Assembly: GCF_011421595.1 (NCBI RefSeq)
Contig: NZ_WTLH01000037.1
Location: forward strand, 1-36,707
DNA from: Streptomyces sp. YIM 98790
GTDB lineage: Bacteria; Actinomycetota; Actinomycetes; Streptomycetales; Streptomycetaceae
Direction of reading: 5' to 3'
Length of the DNA: 36,707 bases
In this document: positions 1-9,304 of the stretch, in pieces
How positions within the stretch are numbered: position 1 is the first letter of the stretch
How the letters are laid out: each line of letters opens with the position of its first letter
Notes under the pieces: generated by a model
The model's input: only the letters and a program-made list of their open reading frames with translations
The model's database searches: none
What the model was told of the DNA's origin: nothing
Position numbers and translations under genes: made by a program

Positions 1-175
1 CGGCGGGCGGCGCACCCGGGGGCGGCGGCCGCGGCCGGTGCCGGGCCGCCCGGGCGCATCCGGTGTGCGACGCGTAAGTCTGCCGCCGCGCTCCGGCCCG
101 TCCGGGCAGCCCGGCACCGGCCGCGCCGCCCGTTCACCCGTCCGGCCAGACCGGGGCGTTCGTTAGGGTGAGGTC
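1..175. other. Non-coding left edge upstream of the MOSC gene
   Basis: I see no convincing gene in this GC-rich edge sequence. The last part holds TTCGTTAGGGTGAGGTC directly before the ATG at 176. TAGGGT resembles a -10 hexamer and GTGAGG could act as a weak ribosome binding site, so a very short leader is possible. Confidence 0.4.
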
Positions 176-916
176 ATGCTGCGATCTGCGGAACCTGCGG
201 AAGAGGGCTCCTCGCGCACCGCGCCCGCCGGCGCGCGGGTGCTGTCGGTCAACGTCGGCACCGCGCGCGCCAGCGAGCACACGGACGCGGACGGCGGGTT
301 GACCGGCATCGGCAAGCGGCCCGTCGACGGCCCGGTCACGGTGGCCGCGCCCGGCCCCCGGGGCGCCGCCGGCAGCGGCGTGGAGGGCGACTTCATCGGT
401 GATCTGCGCCACCACGGCGGCGATCTGCAGGCGGTGTACGCCTACGCCCGCGAGGACCTGGACCGCTGGGAGCGTGAGCTGGGCCGGGAGCTGCCCGGCG
501 GCATCTTCGGCGAGAACCTCACCACGCAGGGCATCGACGTCAGCGGGGCGCGGATCGGCGAGCGCTGGCGGATCGGCCCGGACCTGGTGCTCCAGGTGAC
601 CTCGCCGCGCATCCCGTGCCGGACCTTCGCCGGCTGGCTCCAGGAGCGCGCCTGGGTGAAGCGGTTCACCGGCGCCGCCGTTCCCGGGGCCTACTTCCGG
701 GTGGTCGAGCCCGGCCGTGTCCGGGCGGGGGACCGCATCGAGGTGCTGCACCGTCCGGACCACGAGGTGTCGGTGGCCTTCTTCTTCCGCGCCCGCACCA
801 CCGAGCCGGAGCTCCGGCCGCGGCTGATCGCCGCGGGCGACGCGCTCTCCGGCGAGGCCCTGGAGTACGCCCGCACGTGGGCCGGGACGGGGCCGTCCGG
901 GGTCGCCGGGGAGTGA
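176..916 (+). CDS. MOSC domain-containing protein (YiiM-like)
   Basis: A 246-aa soluble protein of the MOSC (molybdenum cofactor sulfurase C-terminal) family. Family features visible are the HHGG segment (about residues 79-82), the FGENLTT motif (111-117) and the conserved Cys148 in SPRIPCRTF, the residue expected to handle sulfur or molybdopterin. The tail matches YiiM-type proteins, which can act in reduction of N-hydroxylated bases; the physiological substrate cannot be read from sequence. The ATG at 176 gives a slightly long N-terminus, with about 20 variable residues before the conserved RVLSVNVGTA. The gene stands alone and converges on the MFS exporter gene, with only 52 bp between their stop codons. 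That gap contains repeated GCCGGTCAG units. Confidence 0.85.
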   Translation: MLRSAEPAEEGSSRTAPAGARVLSVNVGTARASEHTDADGGLTGIGKRPVDGPVTVAAPGPRGAAGSGVEGDFIGDLRHHGGDLQAVYAYAREDLDRWERELGRELPGGIFGENLTTQGIDVSGARIGERWRIGPDLVLQVTSPRIPCRTFAGWLQERAWVKRFTGAAVPGAYFRVVEPGRVRAGDRIEVLHRPDHEVSVAFFFRARTTEPELRPRLIAAGDALSGEALEYARTWAGTGPSGVAGE

Positions 917-968
917 GGCGCCCCGCCGGGCCGGTCAGGCCGGGCCGGTCAGCGCCGGTCAGCGCCGG

Positions 969-2366
969 TCAGGACGCCGTGCCCAGGGCCCGGCGGATGG
1001 CGGCGGCGTTGAGGTGCCGCCGCATGAACCACATCAGGCCGAAGGAGAGCACGGTCACGGTGAGGAACGGCGCGCGCAGCGCGGCCTCCCGTCCGGCCCA
1101 GTGCTCCACCGCGGTCACCAGCGCGCCGCCCGCCGCCATGCCGATCGGCATGCAGCCCCAGCCCAGCAGCCGGTAGCAGCTGTTCACCCGGCCGAGCAGC
1201 TCGTCCGGGACCAGGGTCTGGCGCAGCGAGACGGTGATCACGTTCCACAGCACCACCGCCATGCCGGCCAGCACCGAGGCGGCGGCCACCAGCCAGACGT
1301 GGGAGGTCACCCCGATGGTGAAGTGGTCCGCGGCGAACACCACGGTGGCCAGCAGCAGGCAGTGCGCGGGCCCGAAGCGGCGGCTGACGCGCGCGGCGAA
1401 GAAGCTGCCGAGGAAGCCGCCCAGCGCTCCGGCGGCGGACAGCAGGCCGAACGCCTCGGCGCCCAGGCCCAGGATCTCCTGGGCGTAGAGGATGAAGATC
1501 GAGAAGGCGGCGGCGCTCATGGCGTTGGACCAGGCCAGGGCGATGGCCAGCGGGCGCAGCAGGGGGTGGGACCAGAGCCAGCGCATGCCCTCGGCGATCT
1601 CGGCCCGCATCCGCCGCCGCGGCGGCGCGGGGACGGCGGTGTCCGCGGGCCCGGCGGTGGTCCGTCCGGCGCGGAAGGAGCCGCGGACGGCCAGCAGCAC
1701 CAGCACCGACACCAGGGCCGAGGTGGCGTCGAAGAAGAACGGCAGGGACAGCGACACGCCGATCAGCACGCCGGTGACCGGGCGGCCGACGAACTCGCCG
1801 ACCACCATCTGAGCGCCCATCAGCCGTCCGTTGGCCGCCTCCAGCTTCCTGCGGTCCACCACCGAGGGCAGCAGGACCTGACTGGTGTTGTCGAAGACCA
1901 CCTCGCAGCAGCCCAGGGCCAGCGCGGCGGCGAACAGCAGCGGCAGGGTGATGGCATCGGCCCAGACCAGCAGGCCGGTGGCGGTCACCACGGCGGCGCG
2001 CACCAGATTGACGCCGAGCATCAGCCGGCGGCGGTCGAACCGGTCCGCCCAGACCCCGGCCGGGAGGCTGAACAGCAGCCAGGGCAGCCGTATCGCCACG
2101 CCCATCAGGGCCACCACGAGGGCGCTGCTGGTGAGTTCGGTGGTGAGCCAGGGAATGGCGATCAGCACCACGCCGTCACCGATCTTGGAGACGGTGGAGG
2201 CGGTCCACAGCTTCCAGAACGCCCCGCCCAGACCCAGCGCCTTCAGCCCTCCGGCCTCGGCGGGTGCCGCGGGTGCGGCGGGTGCGGCCCCGGTGGCGGG
2301 GCCGGGGGCCGGTTCCGGACGTCCCGCGCCGGGATCGTCCTGCTGCTCCGGTGTCTGTGTCGTCAT
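969..2366 (-). CDS. MFS transporter, enterobactin-exporter-like (MFS_3 type)
   Basis: A 465-aa integral membrane protein. A Pro/Ala-rich cytoplasmic N-terminus of about 45 residues precedes a transporter core with about 12 hydrophobic segments, starting at ALGLGGAFWKLWTAS. The inter-helix motif GVWADRFDRRR is the classic MFS loop 2-3 signature. The overall pattern matches the MFS_3 / enterobactin-exporter-like group of drug and siderophore exporters, driven by proton exchange. The frame stays open far upstream, but that part is low-complexity, so I start at the ATG at 2366 (MTTQTPEQQ). It lies downstream of hutI on the same strand across a 137-bp gap containing a hairpin, so cotranscription is not obvious. 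The substrate is unknown. Confidence 0.85.
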   Translation of the reverse strand: MTTQTPEQQDDPGAGRPEPAPGPATGAAPAAPAAPAEAGGLKALGLGGAFWKLWTASTVSKIGDGVVLIAIPWLTTELTSSALVVALMGVAIRLPWLLFSLPAGVWADRFDRRRLMLGVNLVRAAVVTATGLLVWADAITLPLLFAAALALGCCEVVFDNTSQVLLPSVVDRRKLEAANGRLMGAQMVVGEFVGRPVTGVLIGVSLSLPFFFDATSALVSVLVLLAVRGSFRAGRTTAGPADTAVPAPPRRRMRAEIAEGMRWLWSHPLLRPLAIALAWSNAMSAAAFSIFILYAQEILGLGAEAFGLLSAAGALGGFLGSFFAARVSRRFGPAHCLLLATVVFAADHFTIGVTSHVWLVAAASVLAGMAVVLWNVITVSLRQTLVPDELLGRVNSCYRLLGWGCMPIGMAAGGALVTAVEHWAGREAALRAPFLTVTVLSFGLMWFMRRHLNAAAIRRALGTAS

Positions 2367-2487
2367 GCCCCTGCCCCTGCCCCTGCCCTTGTGCCGAACC
2401 GTGCCGCACGTCCCCGGCACTCTCGCAGAGCGCCGCCGTCCGGCACCACCGTTTTCCCTCCCCGCCCGCCCGGGATCGGGCCTGCTC

Positions 2488-2502
2488 CCCGGCCCCGCCG
2501 GG
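2488..2502 (-). terminator. Small GC hairpin just after hutI
   Basis: CCCGGC-ccc-GCCGGG forms a 6-bp stem with a 3-nt loop immediately after the hutI stop codon, followed by a second small stem (GCCCG-GGAT-CGGGC, 2468-2481). No U-tract follows. It may end or attenuate the hut transcript before the MFS gene. Confidence 0.35.
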
Positions 2503-2503
2503 C

Positions 2504-3703
2504 TCAGCCGCGCCGGATCACATGACGTCCGCGCCGCCAGACGTCCGACACCAGGGGCACGCCCGGGCGGTAGGCGAGGTGGAGGTGGGACGGGGCGTCC
2601 AGCAGGACGAGATCGGCCCGGGCGCCGGGCGTGATCCGTCCGATGTCGGTGCGGCGCAGCGCGGCGGCCCCGCCCGCGGTGGCCGACCACAGTGCCTCGT
2701 CCGGCGTCATGGCCATCTCGCGCACCGCGAGCGCGATGCAGAACGGCAGCGAACTCGTGTAGGAGGAGCCGGGGTTGCAGTCCGTGGAGAGCGCCACCAC
2801 GGCCCCGGCGTCCAGCAGCCGGCGGGCGTCCGGGTAGCGGGCCCGGGTGGAGAACTCGCAGCCGGGCAGCAGGGTGGCCACGGTCGGTGCGGGCCCGCGG
2901 GCCGCCTGGGCGAGGGCGTCCACATCGGCGTCGGTGAGGTGGGTGCAGTGATCGGCGGAGGCCGCACCCAGTTCCACGGCGAGCTGCACGCCGGGGCCGT
3001 AGCTGAGCTGGTTGGCGTGGATGCGCGGGATCAGGCCGCGGTCCCGGCCGGCGGTGAGCACCGCGCGGGCCTGGTCGCCGTCGAAGGCGCCCTTCTCGCA
3101 GAAGACGTCGACCCAGCGGGCGTGCGGGGCGCAGGCGTCCAGCATCGGGCCGGTGACCAGCTCCACATAGCGGTCCGGGGCCTCGGCGAACTCGGGGGCG
3201 ACGACGTGGGCGCCGAGGAAGGTGACCTCCTCGGTGCGTTCTGCGGCCAGCCGCAGGGCGCGTTCCTCGTCCTCCACGGTGAGGCCGTAGCCGGACTTGG
3301 TCTCGGTGGTGGTGGTGCCCTGGCGCAGCATCTCCGCCAGATGGCGGTCCAGGGTGCGGGCGAGCTGGTGGTCGCCGGCCTCGCGGGTGGCGGCGACGGT
3401 GGTGCGGATGCCTCCGGCGGTGTAGGGGCGGCCGGACATCCGGGCGGCGAACTCCTGGCTGCGCTCGCCGGCGAAGAGCAGGTGGGAGTGGGAGTCCACG
3501 AAGCCGGGGACGGCGGCCCGGCCGCCCGCGTCGTGATGACTGTCGGTAGCGGGTGCTCTACTGGACGGACCGGTCCAGGCGATGCGGTCGTCCTCGATGA
3601 CGACGGCCGCGTCCGGGATCGTGCCGAGCGGCCCCGTGCCGAGGGAGGGATCGTTGGTGACCAGACTGGCGATGTTGCTGATCAGGGTCGTCCTGGCCGT
3701 CAC
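2504..3703 (-). CDS. hutI: Imidazolonepropionase
   Basis: A 399-aa cytoplasmic metal-dependent amidohydrolase that opens 4-imidazolone-5-propanoate to N-formimino-L-glutamate, the third step of histidine degradation. It has the DSHSH metal-binding motif (His72, His74) followed by LLFAGER, the ETKSGYGL segment, [10 protein letters not shown] with a metal-ligand His, and [11 protein letters not shown] near the active site, all typical of HutI. The start is the GTG at 3703 ([10 protein letters not shown]), preceded by GGAG nine bases upstream; the longer open frame covers only a simple repeat. It is the last gene of the hutU-M20-hutF-hutI operon, separated from hutF by 79 bp of 9-bp tandem repeat. 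Confidence 0.93.
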   Translation of the reverse strand: MTARTTLISNIASLVTNDPSLGTGPLGTIPDAAVVIEDDRIAWTGPSSRAPATDSHHDAGGRAAVPGFVDSHSHLLFAGERSQEFAARMSGRPYTAGGIRTTVAATREAGDHQLARTLDRHLAEMLRQGTTTTETKSGYGLTVEDEERALRLAAERTEEVTFLGAHVVAPEFAEAPDRYVELVTGPMLDACAPHARWVDVFCEKGAFDGDQARAVLTAGRDRGLIPRIHANQLSYGPGVQLAVELGAASADHCTHLTDADVDALAQAARGPAPTVATLLPGCEFSTRARYPDARRLLDAGAVVALSTDCNPGSSYTSSLPFCIALAVREMAMTPDEALWSATAGGAAALRRTDIGRITPGARADLVLLDAPSHLHLAYRPGVPLVSDVWRRGRHVIRRG

Positions 3704-3721
3704 TTCCGCATTCTCCCTCTC

Positions 3722-3784
3722 CTCGCCGCCCTCGCCGCCCTCGCCGGCCTCGCCGGCCACGCCGGCCACGCCGGCCACGCCGTC
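3722..3784. repeat. 9-bp tandem repeat between hutF and hutI
   Basis: Seven tandem 9-mers, evolving from CTCGCCGCC through CTCGCCGGC to CACGCCGGC. They fill most of the hutF-hutI spacer and run into the hutF stop codon. Because 9 bp is a whole number of codons, the array stays open in several frames, giving spurious N-terminal extensions of hutI. Confidence 0.85.
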
Positions 3785-5153
3785 ACGGGGTGCACAGCGG
3801 GGCGATCGCCTCCGCCAGGCTCGCGGCCACGTGGGGCACAAGCTGGTGCTCCCCGTGCCGCACCACATGCCGCCCGGCCACCACGGTGTGCCGGACGTCG
3901 GCCGCGGTGGCGGCGAAGATCACCGCCTCGGCCGCCAGCGCGGCCGGCGGCCCGGCCGTGCGCACGCTGTCCAGCGACACGGTCGTGAAGTCGGCCAGCG
4001 CCCCGGTTTCCAGCCGTCCGGCGTCCGGCCAGCCCAGGGCGGCCTGGCCGTGCTCGGTGGCGGCGGCCAGCAGGGCGTCCGCCGACCAGTGGCCGCGCCG
4101 CAGGGAGCGCACCCGCTCGCCCAGTTCCACGGCCCGGGTCTCGGCGAGGAGGTCGATCATGGCGTGGCTGTCGCTGCCCAGGCAGAGCGGGCTGCCCGCG
4201 TCGCGCAGCGCGGCGGCCGGGCCGATGCCGTCGGCGAGGTCCCGCTCGGTGGAGGGGCAGAGGCAGACGGCGGTGCCGCTGCCGCCCAGCAGCTCGATGT
4301 CCTCCTCGGTGGGGTGGGTGGCGTGCACGGCGGTGGTGCCGGGGCCGAGGAGGCCGTGGTCGGCCAGCAGCCGGGTGGGGGTGCGGCCGTGCGCGGCGAG
4401 GCAGTCCTGGTTCTCCCGGGGCTGCTCGGAGAGGTGGACGTGCAGCGGGGCGGAGCGCTCCCGGGCCCACTGGGCCACGGTGGCGAGCTGCTCGGCCGGC
4501 ACCGCGCGCACCGAGTGCACGGCGGCGCCGATCCGGGTGGTGCCGCTGCCGGTGAGGGCGGCGGCCCGCTCGGCCCAGGCGTCGGCGGTGCCGTCGGAGA
4601 AGCGGAGCTGGGGGCCGATCGGCGGGCGGCCGAAGCCGCCGGCCAGGTAGCAGGTGTCGAGCAGCGTGATGCGGATGCCGGCCTCGGCGGCGGCGGCGAT
4701 CAGCGCCTCCCCCATGGCGTTGGGGTCGCGGTAGTGCAGCCCGCCGGGCGCGTGGTGCAGATAGTGGAACTCGCCGACGGTGGTGATGCCGGCCATGGCC
4801 ATTTCCGCGTAGACGGCCCGGGCCAGCTCGAAGTACAGGTCGGGGGTGAGCCGTTCGGCGACGGCGTACATGGTCTCGCGCCAGGTCCAGAAGGAGCCGT
4901 GGGCCCCGCCCCCGGCGGTGTCCCGGGCCTGGGAGACGCTCCGCAGCGCCCGGTGGAAGGCGTGGCTGTGGGCGTTGGCCAGGCCGGGGATGGTCAGGCC
5001 GCGCAGCGAGACGGCGCCGACCGGCGGCTCGGGGACGCCGCTGCGCAGGTGGGAGATGCGCCCTGCCCGGTCGGTGGCGATGACGACCCCGGCGCGCACT
5101 GCGCCGCCGGTCCACACATGGTCCGCCCAGTAGGTCTGGGGTGTCAGGTTCAT
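3783..5153 (-). CDS. hutF: Formimidoylglutamate deiminase
   Basis: A 456-aa amidohydrolase-superfamily enzyme that hydrolyses N-formimino-L-glutamate to N-formyl-L-glutamate and ammonia. Zinc-site motifs are in order: [13 protein letters not shown] (His62, His64), the HLSEQPRE segment with a metal-ligand His and the catalytic region, [14 protein letters not shown], and [10 protein letters not shown] with the conserved Asp. The N-terminus ([10 protein letters not shown]) is typical of HutF. The ATG at 5153 overlaps the TGA of the upstream M20 gene as ATGA, indicating translational coupling. The presence of HutF shows that this organism uses the branch through formylglutamate rather than direct release of formamide. 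Confidence 0.92.
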   Translation of the reverse strand: MNLTPQTYWADHVWTGGAVRAGVVIATDRAGRISHLRSGVPEPPVGAVSLRGLTIPGLANAHSHAFHRALRSVSQARDTAGGGAHGSFWTWRETMYAVAERLTPDLYFELARAVYAEMAMAGITTVGEFHYLHHAPGGLHYRDPNAMGEALIAAAAEAGIRITLLDTCYLAGGFGRPPIGPQLRFSDGTADAWAERAAALTGSGTTRIGAAVHSVRAVPAEQLATVAQWARERSAPLHVHLSEQPRENQDCLAAHGRTPTRLLADHGLLGPGTTAVHATHPTEEDIELLGGSGTAVCLCPSTERDLADGIGPAAALRDAGSPLCLGSDSHAMIDLLAETRAVELGERVRSLRRGHWSADALLAAATEHGQAALGWPDAGRLETGALADFTTVSLDSVRTAGPPAALAAEAVIFAATAADVRHTVVAGRHVVRHGEHQLVPHVAASLAEAIAPLCTP

Positions 5154-6439
5154 TCCGGGCCCTCCCCTCCCCTTCGCTCCCCGGCATGCTCCTGGCATGC
5201 CAGGGCCTGGAGCACGTCGGCCAGGGCGGTGACGCCGGCGGCGCAGTCCTCCTCGGTGGCGTGCTCGGCCGGGGCGTGCGAGACGCCCGTCGGATTGCGC
5301 ACGAACAGCATGGCGGTGGGCAGGTCGGCGGAGAGGACACCGGCGTCGTGCCCGGCGCCGGTGGGCAGTACCGGGGCGTCCCCGAGCAGGGCGGCCAGCC
5401 GGTCGCGCAGCCCGCCCGCGAACTCCACCAGCGGGCTGAACGACTCCCTGGTGATCTCCACGTCCACCCGGTCCCGGGTGCCGCGCTCGGCCGCGGCCCG
5501 CCCGATGTCCGCCACCAGCCGGTCGAGGGTGGCGTGGTCGGGTGCCCGGCAGTCCAGCCAGCCGCGCACCAGCCCGGGCACGGCGTTCACCCCGCCGGGC
5601 CGGACGTCCACCTTGCCGAAGGTGGCCAGGGCCCCGGCCAGCCGGGCCTTCTTGCGGGCGGCCAGCACGGTGTTGGCGTAGGTGAGCATCGGGTCGCGGC
5701 GGTCCTCCAGCCGGGTGGTGCCGGCGTGGTTGGCCTCGCCGTGGAAGTCGAGCCGCCAGCGGCCGTGCGGCCAGACGGCGGAGGCCACGCCCACCGGCCG
5801 GTCCAGCATGCGTCCCTGCTCGATGTGCAGTTCGACGAACACTCCGATGCGGGTGAGGCGTTCGGGGTCGGGGCCGAGCGCGGCGGGATCGTGCCCGGCA
5901 CGTTCCATGGCCCGGGCGAGCGTCGTGCCGTCGGCGTCCCGCAGGGAGCGGGCGCGCTCGGGGTCGAGCCGCCCGGCGGCCAGCCGGGAGCCGGCGCAGG
6001 CCACGCCGAAGCGGGCGCCCTCCTCGTCGGCGAAGGCCACCACGCCCAGCGGGCGCCGGGGCCGGGTGCCGCGCCGGTGCAGTTCGTCCAGCGCGGCGAA
6101 GGCGGAGACGATGCCCAGGGGTCCGTCGAAGGCTCCGCCGTCGGGCACCGAATCCAGGTGCGAGCCGGTGACCACGGCGTCCCCGGCGGCCGGGTCGCCC
6201 AGCCAGGCCCACTGGTTGCCGTTGCGGTCGGTCTCGTGGCTCAGCCCCCGGGCCTTGGCCGCCTGCTCGAACCAGTTCCGGCACTCGGCCTCGGCCGGCG
6301 TCCAGGCGAACCGGCGGTATCCCCCGCTCCCGGCGTCCCGCCCCAGCGGCAGCAGTTCCCGCCACATCTCCTGGAAGGCCGCGCCGGGCGCGTAGCCGGT
6401 CCGGGCGGCCATGGGCGTGCTCCGGTCGGGGGCGCTCAT
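5150..6439 (-). CDS. M20-family amidohydrolase (allantoate amidohydrolase-like; possible N-formylglutamate deformylase)
   Basis: A 429-aa M20 peptidase-like, Zn-dependent hydrolase of the hydantoinase/carbamoylase (allantoate amidohydrolase) group. Metal-site motifs are [18 protein letters not shown] (His94, Asp105), [10 protein letters not shown] (Glu139/140), [10 protein letters not shown] and [10 protein letters not shown]. Proteins like this are usually named allantoate amidohydrolase by similarity. Its place here argues otherwise: it sits between hutU and hutF, overlapping both by 4 bp (ATGA), and no HutG is seen in the cluster. I infer that it may cleave N-formyl-L-glutamate to glutamate and formate, the step left open after HutF. 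The family assignment is secure; the substrate is inference. Confidence 0.8.
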   Translation of the reverse strand: MSAPDRSTPMAARTGYAPGAAFQEMWRELLPLGRDAGSGGYRRFAWTPAEAECRNWFEQAAKARGLSHETDRNGNQWAWLGDPAAGDAVVTGSHLDSVPDGGAFDGPLGIVSAFAALDELHRRGTRPRRPLGVVAFADEEGARFGVACAGSRLAAGRLDPERARSLRDADGTTLARAMERAGHDPAALGPDPERLTRIGVFVELHIEQGRMLDRPVGVASAVWPHGRWRLDFHGEANHAGTTRLEDRRDPMLTYANTVLAARKKARLAGALATFGKVDVRPGGVNAVPGLVRGWLDCRAPDHATLDRLVADIGRAAAERGTRDRVDVEITRESFSPLVEFAGGLRDRLAALLGDAPVLPTGAGHDAGVLSADLPTAMLFVRNPTGVSHAPAEHATEEDCAAGVTALADVLQALACQEHAGERRGGEGPE

Positions 6440-8139
6440 CGGGCCTCGGTCCCGGTCTCGGTCGCGGTCCCGGCCGCGTCGGCCGCGGTCTCGGCCATGG
6501 GGATGCGGACGCCGTGCCGCCCGGCGGTCTCCCGGGCCCGGTCGTATCCGGCGTCCACATGCCGGATGACGCCCATGCCCGGGTCGTTGGTGAGCACCCG
6601 GCGGATCTTCTCTCCGGCCAGCGGGGTGCCGTCGGCGACGGTGACCTGCCCGGCGTGCAGGGAGCGGCCCATGCCGACCCCGCCGCCGTGGTGGACCGAG
6701 ACCCAGGAGGCGCCGGAGGCGACATTGACCATGGCGTTCAGCAGCGGCCAGTCGGCGATGGCGTCGGAGCCGTCCCGCATGGCCTCGGTCTCCCGGTAGG
6801 GGGAGGCCACCGAGCCGCAGTCCAGGTGATCGCGGCCGATGACCACCGGGGCGGCCAGTTCACCGCTCGCCACCATGTCGTTGAAGCGCTCCCCGGCACG
6901 GTCGCGCTCACCGTGGCCCAGCCAGCAGATCCGCGCGGGCAGCCCCTGGAAGCGCACCTTCTCCCCCGCCATCCTGATCCAGCGGGCCAGCGGCTCGTTC
7001 TCCGGGAACAGCTCCAGCACCGCCTTGTCGGTGGCCGCGATGTCCCGTGGGTCGCCGCTCAGCGCGGCCCAGCGGAACGGCCCCTTGCCCTCGCAGAACA
7101 GCGGCCGGATGTAGGCCGGGACGAAGCCCGGGAAGTCGAAGGCACGAGGGTAACCGGCGAGTCGTGCCTCGCCCCGGAGGGAGTTGCCGTAGTCGAAGAC
7201 CTCGGCCCCGGCGTCCTGGAAGCCGACCATGGCCTCCACATGACGGGCCATCGACTCCCGTGCCCGCCGGGTGAATCCGGCGGGATCCTCGGCGGCCTCG
7301 CGCGGCCCGTCCTCGAACGCCATCCCCAGCGGGAGGTAGGTCAGCGGGTCGTGGGCGCTGGTCTGGTCGGTGACGATGTCCACCGGGGCGCCCATGGCCA
7401 GCAGCCGTGGCACCACCTCCGCGGCATTCCCCAGCACCCCGACGGAGAGGGCCCGCCGCTCCCGCCTGGCCTCGTCCGCCAGCCGCAGGGCCTCGTCCAG
7501 GTTCTCCGCCCGCACATCGAGGTAGCCGTGTCCGATACGGCGCTCGATGGCCCTCGGGTCGCAGTCCACGCACAGTGCCGCGCCGCCGTTCATGGTGATG
7601 GCCAGCGGCTGGGCGCCGCCCATGCCGCCCAGCCCGGCGGTCAGGGTCAGGGTCCCGGCCAGGCTGCCGCCGAACCGCTTCGCCGCGACGGCGGCGAAGG
7701 TCTCGTAGGTGCCCTGGAGAATGCCCTGGGTGCCGATGTAGATCCAGGACCCGGCGGTCATCTGCCCGTACATGGTCAGGCCCAGCTTCTCCAGGCGGCG
7801 GAACTCCTCCCAGGTGGCCCAGTCGCCGACCAGGTTGGAGTTGGCGATCAGCACCCGGGGCGCCCACTCGTGGGTGGCCATCACGCCGACCGGGCGTCCG
7901 GACTGCACCAGCATGGTCTCGTCCGGGCCGAGGGTGCGCAGGGTGCGGACCATGGCGTCGAAGGAGGGCCAGTCGCGGGCGGCCTTGCCGGTGCCGCCGT
8001 AGACCACCAGCTGCTCGGGATGCTCGGCCACCTCGGGGTCCAGGTTGTTGTGGAGCATCCGCAGGGCGGCCTCCTGGGGCCAGCCACGGGCGGTCCGTTC
8101 ACTGCCGCGCGGTGCGCGGACGATCCGAGGTGCGGACAT
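6436..8139 (-). CDS. hutU: Urocanate hydratase
   Basis: A 567-aa NAD+-dependent cytosolic enzyme converting urocanate to 4-imidazolone-5-propanoate. Near-invariant blocks are visible throughout: [19 protein letters not shown] (31-49), [19 protein letters not shown] (128-146), the glycine-rich [17 protein letters not shown]-binding segment (167-180), [13 protein letters not shown], and the active-site cysteine region PARICWLG (Cys405, equivalent by my reading to Cys410 of the Pseudomonas enzyme). The ATG at 8139 has a strong GGAGG seven to eight bases upstream. It is the first gene of the operon; a 26-bp inverted repeat lies 44-69 bp before the start. No hutH is present in the window. Confidence 0.96.
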   Translation of the reverse strand: MSAPRIVRAPRGSERTARGWPQEAALRMLHNNLDPEVAEHPEQLVVYGGTGKAARDWPSFDAMVRTLRTLGPDETMLVQSGRPVGVMATHEWAPRVLIANSNLVGDWATWEEFRRLEKLGLTMYGQMTAGSWIYIGTQGILQGTYETFAAVAAKRFGGSLAGTLTLTAGLGGMGGAQPLAITMNGGAALCVDCDPRAIERRIGHGYLDVRAENLDEALRLADEARRERRALSVGVLGNAAEVVPRLLAMGAPVDIVTDQTSAHDPLTYLPLGMAFEDGPREAAEDPAGFTRRARESMARHVEAMVGFQDAGAEVFDYGNSLRGEARLAGYPRAFDFPGFVPAYIRPLFCEGKGPFRWAALSGDPRDIAATDKAVLELFPENEPLARWIRMAGEKVRFQGLPARICWLGHGERDRAGERFNDMVASGELAAPVVIGRDHLDCGSVASPYRETEAMRDGSDAIADWPLLNAMVNVASGASWVSVHHGGGVGMGRSLHAGQVTVADGTPLAGEKIRRVLTNDPGMGVIRHVDAGYDRARETAGRHGVRIPMAETAADAAGTATETGTEAR

Positions 8140-8182
8140 GTGTGTCCTCCCACACTGACGGCGGCACGGCCCCGACGACCGC

Positions 8183-8208
8183 TATTCATTCACCCTAGGC
8201 GATGAATA
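8183..8208. promoter_or_regulatory. Inverted repeat upstream of hutU, candidate operator
   Basis: TATTCAT and ATGAATA form perfect 7-bp arms separated by 12 bp. This AT-rich island lies in an otherwise GC-rich 123-bp gap between hutU and the RpiR-type gene. RpiR-family regulators bind such palindromes, so it is a plausible site for the neighbouring regulator. Confidence 0.55.
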
Positions 8209-8262
8209 ATCTCAGTCAACAACACTGCCGCCACCTCTCATTTTGCCCGCTTTCGGCGGCTT

Positions 8263-9099
8263 TCACCCCAGGAAGACCCCTCGCTCGGCGGCCCGCGCGT
8301 CAAACTCCTCCAGGCGGGCCTGGGCGCCGGGCAGGGCATCGCACATCGCCTCCAGCAGCACCCGGCCCAGCATCATCGGCCCGGCGGGGGTGTCGAAGGA
8401 CAGCGCCGTGCCCACCGGAGCCGCCAGCACCACATCGTCCGGTTCGGCCACCGGGGCGAAGGCACTGTCCGCCACCGTGACCACGCCGAGCCCGGCCGTC
8501 CGGGCCACCGCCAGCGCCTCGGCGGTCTCCCTCGGATGGCGCGGCAGCGCGAAACAGAGCAGCGCGGTGGCCCCGGCCGCCGCCGCGGCCTCGATCCGGT
8601 CCAGCAGTACCGAACCGCCCTCGTCCAGCACCCGCACATCGGGATGCACCTTGGCCGCGAAGTAGCCGAAACCGCGCGCCTGCGCGGCGGCGGCCCGCAG
8701 CCCCAGCACCGGCAGCGGGCGGGAGGCGGCCAGCAGCCGCCCGGCCCGCTCCACCGGCCCGGGGTCGGCCAACTGGGCCGCCAGGACCCGCAGATGCTCG
8801 ATCTCCGCCAGCACCGCCTGCTGATACGGATGGACCGCCGACCCGACCGGTTCCGCCACGCCCGGGGACGCCTCCTCGCGCAGCGCCCGCCGCAGCGCCG
8901 GATACCCGTCGAAGCCGAGCGCCACCGCGAACCGCGTCACCGAGGGCTGACTCACCCCGGCCAGCTCGGCCAGCTCCACGCTGGAGAGAAACGGCGCATC
9001 GGCGGCCCGCCGCACCAGGCAGTGCGCGATCCGCCGCTGCGCCGGCGTGAGCCGGTGCCCCTCCACCAGTTTCAGCAGCCGCGCACTCGCTTCCTCCAC
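8263..9099 (-). CDS. MurR/RpiR-family transcriptional regulator of the hut operon (probable)
   Basis: A 278-aa regulator with an N-terminal HTH_6/RpiR domain (helix-turn-helix around SSVELAELAGVSQPSVTRF, followed by FDGYPALRRAL) and a C-terminal SIS fold (about residues 110-245, including LPVLGLRAAAAQARGFGYF). SIS domains usually bind phosphosugars or related anions; here urocanate or another histidine catabolite is a reasonable but unproved ligand. It lies directly upstream of hutU on the same strand, with an inverted repeat in between. I chose the GTG at 9099 (VEEASARLLKLVEG), where family similarity starts; an upstream GTG at 9153 would overlap the DUF397 gene. Confidence 0.82.
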   Translation of the reverse strand: MEEASARLLKLVEGHRLTPAQRRIAHCLVRRAADAPFLSSVELAELAGVSQPSVTRFAVALGFDGYPALRRALREEASPGVAEPVGSAVHPYQQAVLAEIEHLRVLAAQLADPGPVERAGRLLAASRPLPVLGLRAAAAQARGFGYFAAKVHPDVRVLDEGGSVLLDRIEAAAAAGATALLCFALPRHPRETAEALAVARTAGLGVVTVADSAFAPVAEPDDVVLAAPVGTALSFDTPAGPMMLGRVLLEAMCDALPGAQARLEEFDARAAERGVFLG

Positions 9100-9109
9100 C
9101 CGCCCGAGT

Positions 9110-9304
9110 CTATGCAGCCCCCCGCACCATCCCGACGAACGCCCGCCAGGCACCCACTCGCACGCTCAGACGCGGCCCGTCCGGCGCTTTGCTGTCCCGC
9201 ACCGGCACCAGACCGGGAAGTCCGTCCCGGACCTCAAGGCACTGAGCGTTGTCGTTGCCGCTGTAGGAAGATTTCCGCCATGCAGCGTCAGCTATCGGCC
9301 TCAT
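9110..9304 (-). CDS. DUF397 domain-containing protein
   Basis: A 64-aa protein with the DUF397 signature WRKSSYSGNDNAQCLEV near the start, then VPVRDSK and the PRLSV..GAWRAFV tail. In streptomycetes DUF397 proteins are typically paired with a Scr1-like/DUF5753 helix-turn-helix protein, and some such pairs behave like toxin-antitoxin or developmental switches. Here the start ATG at 9304 overlaps the end of the helix-turn-helix gene by 17 bp in another frame, so the pair is translationally linked. Its molecular function is unknown. Confidence 0.85.
   Translation of the reverse strand: MRPIADAAWRKSSYSGNDNAQCLEVRDGLPGLVPVRDSKAPDGPRLSVRVGAWRAFVGMVRGAA

Noticed and set aside
3722..3784. CRISPR-like array at the tandem repeats
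   Set aside because: All arrays here are direct head-to-tail repeats of 9 or 12 bp without unique spacers, and no cas genes are present.
2264..3988. Very long plus-strand open frame over MFS/hutI
   Set aside because: It is antisense to well-recognised genes and is Gly/Ala/Arg-rich without any family motif, a usual artefact of high-GC DNA.
5154..6725. 980-codon minus-strand frame extending hutF upstream, as if fused to another protein
   Set aside because: The upstream part is an out-of-frame reading of the M20 gene. HutF similarity begins exactly at the ATG at 5153 with an ATGA overlap.
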